Made by a program: the position numbers and the translations under genes
Notes under the pieces: model-generated
Told to the model about the DNA's origin: nothing
Databases searched by the model: none
The model's input: the letters and a program-made list of their open reading frames with translations, nothing else
In this document: positions 59,548 to 64,000 of the stretch, one piece after another
How positions within the stretch are numbered: the stretch's first letter is position 1
Layout of the letters: every line of letters starts with the position of its first letter
Assembly (NCBI GenBank): GCA_965216945.1
Contig: CBDCGU010000003.1
Span: 3,410,001 to 3,474,000, forward strand
DNA: 64,000 nucleotides
DNA from: DATHZQ01 sp965216945
Lineage (GTDB): Bacteria > Actinomycetota > Acidimicrobiia > Spongiisociales > UBA5794
Direction: 5' to 3'

Positions 59548-59556
59548 GCGGTGCCC

Positions 59557-60198
59557 ATGACACAGCTCTCCGGGTCCGTCGAGGCCACCACCGTCATCGA
59601 GATCACACCGACTGCCCTCGAGCAGATCCTGGCCTTGCGCGAGCAGGAAGCGATCGAAGGACTGTCTCTCGGTGTGCGGATCGCCGGCGTCGGCCACCAG
59701 GGATTCGTCTACGAGACGGCGTTCCTGCGGCCTGAGGACGTCGCCCAGACGGAACACCACGTCGAGACGCATGGCGATCTCCCCGTGGCCATTCCGCCCG
59801 ATTCCATCGACAACCTGCGGGGCAGCGTGCTCGACGTCTCGAGCGATCCGGCGGCACCCGGTCTCGTCCTCCGCAACCCGAATCCTGCCTCGCCGACCGT
59901 GGGTGGCCCGGAGATCCCGGAGATCGAGCTGACCGGTTCCGTCGAGGAACGGGTGAGCCAGTTGCTCGAGCAGGCCATCAACCCGGCGATCGCGTCTCAT
60001 GGCGGGTTTGCCTCGATGGTGAAGGTCGACGATCACATCGCCTTCATCGAGATGGGGGGCGGCTGCCAGGGCTGCGGCTTGGCGGCGATGACGCTGCGGC
60101 AGGGTATCGAGACGGCGATCAAGCAGCACGTGCCGGAGATCACCGAGGTGGTCGACGTCACCAATCACGCCGCCGGCGAGAACCCGTTCTATACCTGA
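59557..60198 (+). CDS. nfuA: NfuA-like iron-sulfur cluster carrier
   Basis: 213 residues. The N-terminal half is a degenerate A-type (HesB/IscA-like) domain: EITPTALEQILALREQEA and VRIAGVGHQGFVYETAFL. It lacks the Cys ligands of that domain, as does E. coli NfuA. The C-terminal NifU-type domain has MGGGCQGCGLAAMTLRQGIE with the CxxC that holds the 4Fe-4S cluster at the dimer interface. It delivers clusters to target proteins, which might include the radical-SAM enzymes RimO and MiaB. Confidence 0.9.
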   Translation: MTQLSGSVEATTVIEITPTALEQILALREQEAIEGLSLGVRIAGVGHQGFVYETAFLRPEDVAQTEHHVETHGDLPVAIPPDSIDNLRGSVLDVSSDPAAPGLVLRNPNPASPTVGGPEIPEIELTGSVEERVSQLLEQAINPAIASHGGFASMVKVDDHIAFIEMGGGCQGCGLAAMTLRQGIETAIKQHVPEITEVVDVTNHAAGENPFYT

Positions 60199-60226
60199 TT
60201 CGACGCTCCACCCGGATCCGGGTGGT

Positions 60227-62614
60227 CTACTCGAGGATGCCGGCGTGCCGGCCGACGGCAATGGCGGAGATCGAGTCGAGGTAGCCGACGTAGCGACGGA
60301 TCTCCTCTGCGAACGCCTGACGGCGCTCGACCATGTCCGGGCCGGCCGAGAACAGCTTGCGGTTGGCGGCGAGTTGGATCGCCGACTCGAACAGGACGTT
60401 GGACACCGACTCGGCGGTGTTGATCCGGCCCTGCAGGAGATACTGCTTGCCGAGCGCCATCGCATCCTTGCGCAGCTGTTCCTCGTCGATCTTGCTGTGG
60501 TACGCATCCTGCTCGATCAGGTCGGCGATCACCTGGTAGGCCTCGATGAAGGGACGCAGCACCGCTGGGGACTGGAAGGGGTCGAAACGCATGAGCACCT
60601 CCTCCGCACGCCCGTCGCCGAGCAAGATGCGCCAATCCGGATGGTGGTCGGTCAACTCGAACCTGATCTCCATCTCGAAGCCATCCCGTGAGGAGAAGAA
60701 GAACTCGAACTTCAACAGATCGCGCAGCGCCAGCGCCTCGGCGATCACGGCATTCGTCTGGTCCTCGGCTCCCCGGGACCGGGCTGCGACCAGGGCGACC
60801 TCGGTGATCGCCGTGTTGACGAAGAAGTGGATGATCGTGTTGCGGTAATAGGCCGCGGCGAGATGCTGGTCCGGTCCGATGCGATACACCGTGTCGGTGG
60901 CGCCGGCGAACCGGGTGATGACTCCATGGGATACCAGGTCGTCGAGCGCCGCCTGCACGTGAGGCCGGTTCATCGGGTCGAGCTTCTCGGTCATCGGCAG
61001 GTCACGCCGTGCGATCATCTCCAGATACGGCCGCAGGCTGTCCACGGTCTCGTCGACCGTGAGGCTGCGCCCGTCGTCGGCCAGCAGAACCAGCGCCACC
61101 AGCGAGATCGGCGTGATCGGGGTGGCCTCGTTGATGCGGGTGGCGATCTCGAAGGCCAGTTTCGGGATGGCAGGGGAGCGCTCGTCGTCGACGTCGGGTG
61201 GCTCCTCGTCCCCGGTGTCGGTGAGGTAGTTGCGCAAAGAGATAGGTGCTCCGAAGCGGAGATGCACGGCGCCGTATCTCCTCCGCAGGCTGCGGATCGC
61301 CTTCACCATCCATCCCAGGCTCTCGCGGTCCTTGGCGCCGCCGGATTGCTCTGCGGCGTAGTCGCCCACGTCTTGGATCTGGTCGTACGCAATCGACACG
61401 GGGATGAGGATGACGTCCTCGGCCGAGCCGCGAAGGAACGCTTCGACGACGTAGGCCAGCATGCCGTACCGCGGCGGGCGGAGCTTGCCCGTCCGGGAGC
61501 GGCCACCCTCGATGAACCACTCGAGCGGGAAGCGGCGTTGCAGCAGGTAGTCGAGGTACTGGCGCAACACGAACTTGTACGGCTGGTTGTCGCGAAACTC
61601 GCGGCGGATGAAGAAGACGCCGCTGCGTCGCAGGAACGGGCCGACCGGGAAGAAGTTCATGTTGATCCCGCCGGCGGTGTGGTTGGGGGGCAGGCCGTTC
61701 TCGTACAGGACGAACTGCAGCACCAGATGGTCGAAGTTGGATCGGTGTGACGGGAGAAAGACAAGGGGGAACTGCTGGCTCATGCCGTACAGCGCTGCCA
61801 GCTCCTGCTCGTCGTAGTGCACCCCGACGTACGCCTTGTTCAGCAACCAGCGCACGCCGCCGGTGACGAGATCGATGACGTACGGGCTGTGGGTGGCGGC
61901 GATCTCCTTGACGTAGCGGTTTGTCCGCCGCGCCATCTCCTCGTACCGCACCCCTTCGGTGCGTGCCATCGAGGCGACACCCTTGGTGAACGACTTCCGT
62001 TCGATCAGCGACGTGCGGGGGAAGCGGGGCACCTTGTAGCGGCTGCCGCGCAGCTGCCGCTCGGAGCGCTCCAGCGTCAGCCAGGCATGATGGGCGACGT
62101 AGTCGGCGAAGCTGCGGCCGTCGGCTTGAGCCTGACCGGCTGGGTCCGACCACGCCTGGCGTGCTGCCGAGGCTCTGCCGGTTCGGCCGCTGACGATGCG
62201 GGTGCGCTCCGGCTCGAAGTAGAAGATCGCCCGCTGCCGGAGCGGATCCGGGTCACGAGGATCGCCGAAGGTGAGCAGCTCACGCAGCCCGACGGTGCGC
62301 TTGCCGTCCCGTTCCCGCGCCAGCCACGCGACGCGGAGGGGCACGAGCAGCGGGTCGTCGTCGGTGTTGAGGAACGCCTCCAATCGGGGATCGACCCGCG
62401 CATGCGGGTTGCGCCGGGTGACGGGGAGGTCGGCGATCTGGACGTCGCCCGGATCGACTCCGTCGGGACGGTTGCGGGTGATCCAGGCCTCGAGGAGCCG
62501 GCGCTCCAGTCCACCGCTCACCTCGAGCAGGAAGAGGTAAGGGCCGGGCTCGTCGGGCCACGAGGGCTCGGCATACAGCGGAAGCGATGCCAGCGGGTTG
62601 CGTTCGTCAACCAT
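60227..62614 (-). CDS. plsB: Glycerol-3-phosphate 1-O-acyltransferase (PlsB type)
   Basis: 795 residues, the length of the PlsB class. Acyltransferase motifs appear in order: LPSHRSNFDHLVL (HxxxxD, block I), GPFLRRSGVFFIRREF (II), WFIEGGRSRTGKLRPP (III) and LIPVSIAYDQI (IV). It acylates glycerol-3-phosphate, the first step of phospholipid and triacylglycerol synthesis. The ATG at 62614 is fixed by a TACACT box at 8 bases; the frame stays open upstream without coding character. Confidence 0.92.
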   Translation of the reverse strand: MVDERNPLASLPLYAEPSWPDEPGPYLFLLEVSGGLERRLLEAWITRNRPDGVDPGDVQIADLPVTRRNPHARVDPRLEAFLNTDDDPLLVPLRVAWLARERDGKRTVGLRELLTFGDPRDPDPLRQRAIFYFEPERTRIVSGRTGRASAARQAWSDPAGQAQADGRSFADYVAHHAWLTLERSERQLRGSRYKVPRFPRTSLIERKSFTKGVASMARTEGVRYEEMARRTNRYVKEIAATHSPYVIDLVTGGVRWLLNKAYVGVHYDEQELAALYGMSQQFPLVFLPSHRSNFDHLVLQFVLYENGLPPNHTAGGINMNFFPVGPFLRRSGVFFIRREFRDNQPYKFVLRQYLDYLLQRRFPLEWFIEGGRSRTGKLRPPRYGMLAYVVEAFLRGSAEDVILIPVSIAYDQIQDVGDYAAEQSGGAKDRESLGWMVKAIRSLRRRYGAVHLRFGAPISLRNYLTDTGDEEPPDVDDERSPAIPKLAFEIATRINEATPITPISLVALVLLADDGRSLTVDETVDSLRPYLEMIARRDLPMTEKLDPMNRPHVQAALDDLVSHGVITRFAGATDTVYRIGPDQHLAAAYYRNTIIHFFVNTAITEVALVAARSRGAEDQTNAVIAEALALRDLLKFEFFFSSRDGFEMEIRFELTDHHPDWRILLGDGRAEEVLMRFDPFQSPAVLRPFIEAYQVIADLIEQDAYHSKIDEEQLRKDAMALGKQYLLQGRINTAESVSNVLFESAIQLAANRKLFSAGPDMVERRQAFAEEIRRYVGYLDSISAIAVGRHAGILE

Positions 62615-62622
62615 CACGTTCG

Positions 62623-62628
62623 AGTGTA
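62623..62628 (-). promoter_or_regulatory. -10 box (TACACT) for plsB
   Basis: TACACT on the minus strand, 8 bases before the ATG at 62614. Confidence 0.45.
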
Positions 62629-62780
62629 GGAAAGCGCAACGCATCCGTGCGGTGAGCCCTGCGAGGGGGTGGCCGCACCGCCACCGGGTCCGGCCACGTC
62701 GGTCGGGTCGGGGGAGCCTCCAGTCAGAACTCATCCAACAGCCGCGAGTTGTCGGACGAGGAAGGTCGTTGGATGCGGCG

Positions 62781-63008
62781 TTAGCTGTCGCCGCCACCCA
62801 TGATGTCGCCGAGCATGTCCTTGGCCTTGTCCATCAGGCCCTCGCCACCGTCGCCGGCGCCGTTGCCTTCCAGGAACCCGGCAACCTGATCGGCGATGGG
62901 AGCGGGGAGCTTGTCCTTCAGGAAGTCGATGACACCCTCCACGACCGCCTTCACCTGGTCGGCGGCGAGACCGGTCTTCTGCTGTAGTTGCTTGACGAGT
63001 TCGTCCAC
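62781..63008 (-). CDS. Small helical protein (DUF2267/DUF2780-like)
   Basis: 75 residues. VKQLQQKTGLAADQVKAVVEGVIDFLKDKLP resembles the helical repeat of DUF2267/DUF2780-type proteins (C/K-T-G-L-S-x-x-Q-A). The C-terminal half is Gly/Asp-rich (GNGAGDGGEGLMDKAKDMLGDIMGGGDS). An AGGAGGC sequence precedes the ATG. Many Actinobacteria have such short proteins; the function is unknown. Confidence 0.65.
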   Translation of the reverse strand: MDELVKQLQQKTGLAADQVKAVVEGVIDFLKDKLPAPIADQVAGFLEGNGAGDGGEGLMDKAKDMLGDIMGGGDS

Positions 63009-63133
63009 TGGAGCCTCCTGGGCTTGGGTGTTGTTACCAGTTCTTGCATGTTACGACACGAACCCGGCCGGGAGGATCCGAGTTTGGGCGGTCGGCTTGG
63101 ACAGCTGCGGCGGGCGGAACGCCGCTCGCAGCG

Positions 63134-63487
63134 TCAGTCGTATCCGATCTCGTGCATACGCTCGTCGTCGATGCCGAGATGATGGCCCAACTCGTGGAGG
63201 ACCGTCTTGCGAATCTCGTTGCGCAGCTCGTCGGGAGGTAGGCCCAGCTCGAGATGGGGCTGGCGGAAGATGTAGATCGTGTCCGGCATCGCAGCGAAGT
63301 AGTCGACACCGCGCTCGAGAAGCGAGATTCCCTCATACAGACCGAGGAGACCGTGCCCGTCCGGGTCCTGCCGGCGGGTCGGTCGTTCCTCGACGACGAT
63401 CTGCACGTTGTCGACACGGTCCACGATCCAATGCGGCAGCGTGTCGACGACGTCATCCACCACCCGGTCGAACTCCGCCCGATTCAT
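63134..63487 (-). CDS. Zincin-like metallopeptidase (DUF1025/PF06262)
   Basis: 117 residues. HELGHHLGIDDERMHEIGYD at the C-terminus contains HExxH and the third ligand region (D/E-x-x-M-H-E), exactly as in the minimal zincin family PF06262. RAEFDRVVDDVVDTLP and the YxGxSLLERG-type YEGISLLERG agree. These are short metalloproteases with few known substrates; some have roles in regulatory proteolysis. The ATG at 63487 is fixed by a TACGCT box 6 bases upstream. Confidence 0.88.
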   Translation of the reverse strand: MNRAEFDRVVDDVVDTLPHWIVDRVDNVQIVVEERPTRRQDPDGHGLLGLYEGISLLERGVDYFAAMPDTIYIFRQPHLELGLPPDELRNEIRKTVLHELGHHLGIDDERMHEIGYD

Positions 63488-63493
63488 GGCGCG

Positions 63494-63499
63494 AGCGTA
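63494..63499 (-). promoter_or_regulatory. -10 box (TACGCT) for the metallopeptidase gene
   Basis: TACGCT on the minus strand, 6 bases before the ATG at 63487. Confidence 0.5.
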
Positions 63500-63594
63500 C
63501 TGCGGCGTGCATGGGATGTTCTCGACGTATTCATTGTTCTGTAAGGAGCAGCCCATAGCGTTCCCGGTACTCACTCATCGGGAGGGAAGAACAC

Positions 63595-64000
63595 ATGCGA
63601 AAGCTCCTGGGACTCGGCGCCGTTCTTGCGTTGCTGTCGACGTTTGTCATCGCAGGTCCCGCCGTGGGTGCCCACGGGGGCGAGGTCGTCGTCGCCAACC
63701 GGGCATCCGGCACGATCTCGGTGCTCGACGCCACGTCAGGAGAGGTCCTCCGCACCGTTGCCCTGCCCAACGGGGGCGAACCGATGTATGTGACGGCGTC
63801 GGCCGATGGCGGTCGCGTGTTCGTCGGCGACCGGGCCAACGACCGGGTCGTCGCGTTCGACGGCTCCGACTACTCCGTCATCGGGTCGGTGCCCGCCGGC
63901 GATGGCGTTTTCCACATGTGGCAGGGCCCGCACGATCGCCAGCTCTGGGTCAACAACGACATCGACAACACGACAACAGTCATCAACCCCCGTTCGCTGG
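63595..64000 (+). CDS. Secreted YncE-like beta-propeller protein, N-terminal part (runs off the right edge)
   Basis: 135 codons are present from the ATG at 63595, which follows GGGAGGGAAG. A signal peptide (MRKLLGLGAVLALLSTFVIAGPAVGAHG) probably ends near Ala-His-Gly. Beta-propeller blades follow: VVVANRASGTISVLDATSGEVLRTVALP, YVTASADGGRVFVGDRANDRVVAFDG and SVIGSVPAGDGVFHMWQGP. These are typical of YVTN/YncE repeat proteins, which bind ligands or metal outside the cell. The rest of the gene is beyond the window. Confidence 0.8.
   Translation, partial: MRKLLGLGAVLALLSTFVIAGPAVGAHGGEVVVANRASGTISVLDATSGEVLRTVALPNGGEPMYVTASADGGRVFVGDRANDRVVAFDGSDYSVIGSVPAGDGVFHMWQGPHDRQLWVNNDIDNTTTVINPRSL

Overview
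The window is G+C-rich, gene-dense chromosome of an actinobacterium. A mycothiol-type DinB/MDMPI protein, divergent lexA and LysM genes with GAAC-N4-GTTC SOS boxes, RNase J and RNase Y, and many genes that begin directly downstream of a TANNNT -10 box all point to Actinomycetota. The gene order (dapB, dapA-rnj-ftsK, rimO-cinA-recA-rny-miaB-miaA-dapF, lexA, nrdR, dut) suggests a deep lineage such as Acidimicrobiia; that placement is inference.

Layout. 1-8.5 kb: partial BtpA-family gene, MDMPI-like protein, LOG-family hydrolase, a redoxin with an in-frame TGA at its redox-active cysteine position (probable selenoprotein), a pair of hairpin repeats, YajQ, a MoxR/CobS-like ATPase with a VWA/CobT-like partner, an ArfB-like release factor and an alpha/beta-hydrolase lipoprotein. 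8.6-25.4 kb: M16 peptidase-dapB, a heterodimeric ABC exporter, thioredoxin-TPR protein, dapA-rnj, beta-propeller lipoprotein, ftsK, pabB-pabC fusion and a TSUP transporter. 25.5-32.7 kb: glycosyltransferase, phosphodiesterase-like protein, GMC oxidoreductase, methyltransferase, PHP phosphoesterase and flavin reductase. 32.7-47.9 kb: thrC, rimO, cinA, thpR, then a complete 1723-bp IS1595-type insertion element with passenger gene and 8-bp target duplication, followed by recA, rny, miaB, miaA, dapF, lexA, a LysM SOS gene and nrdR. 48-49.8 kb: membrane protein, dut and three tRNAs (Gly, Cys, Val). 49.8-54.8 kb: a gene-poor accessory stretch with a SERAC1-like hydrolase, SHOCT membrane protein, lipoprotein and TIR-domain protein. 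54.9-64 kb: bacterial PH-domain protein, NERD protein, GNAT, long-chain acyl-CoA ligase, NfuA, PlsB, zincin-like metallopeptidase and the start of a secreted beta-propeller protein.

How genes fit together. dapA, dapB and dapF supply the diaminopimelate/lysine route and thrC the threonine branch. miaA and miaB act in succession on tRNA A37. rnj and rny are the RNA-turnover nucleases. recA, lexA and the LysM gene form an SOS set with visible operators. acyl-CoA ligase and PlsB feed glycerolipid synthesis. Stop-start overlaps (ATGA, GTGA, and once CTGA) are frequent and suggest translational coupling.

Main points for follow-up: the probable selenoprotein, the passenger-carrying IS element beside the recA SOS box, the CTG start of miaA, DapF with Ser instead of its second catalytic Cys, the structured rny leader with a 14-codon ORF, the tRNA-adjacent TIR/SERAC1 region, and the widespread leaderless promoter architecture.
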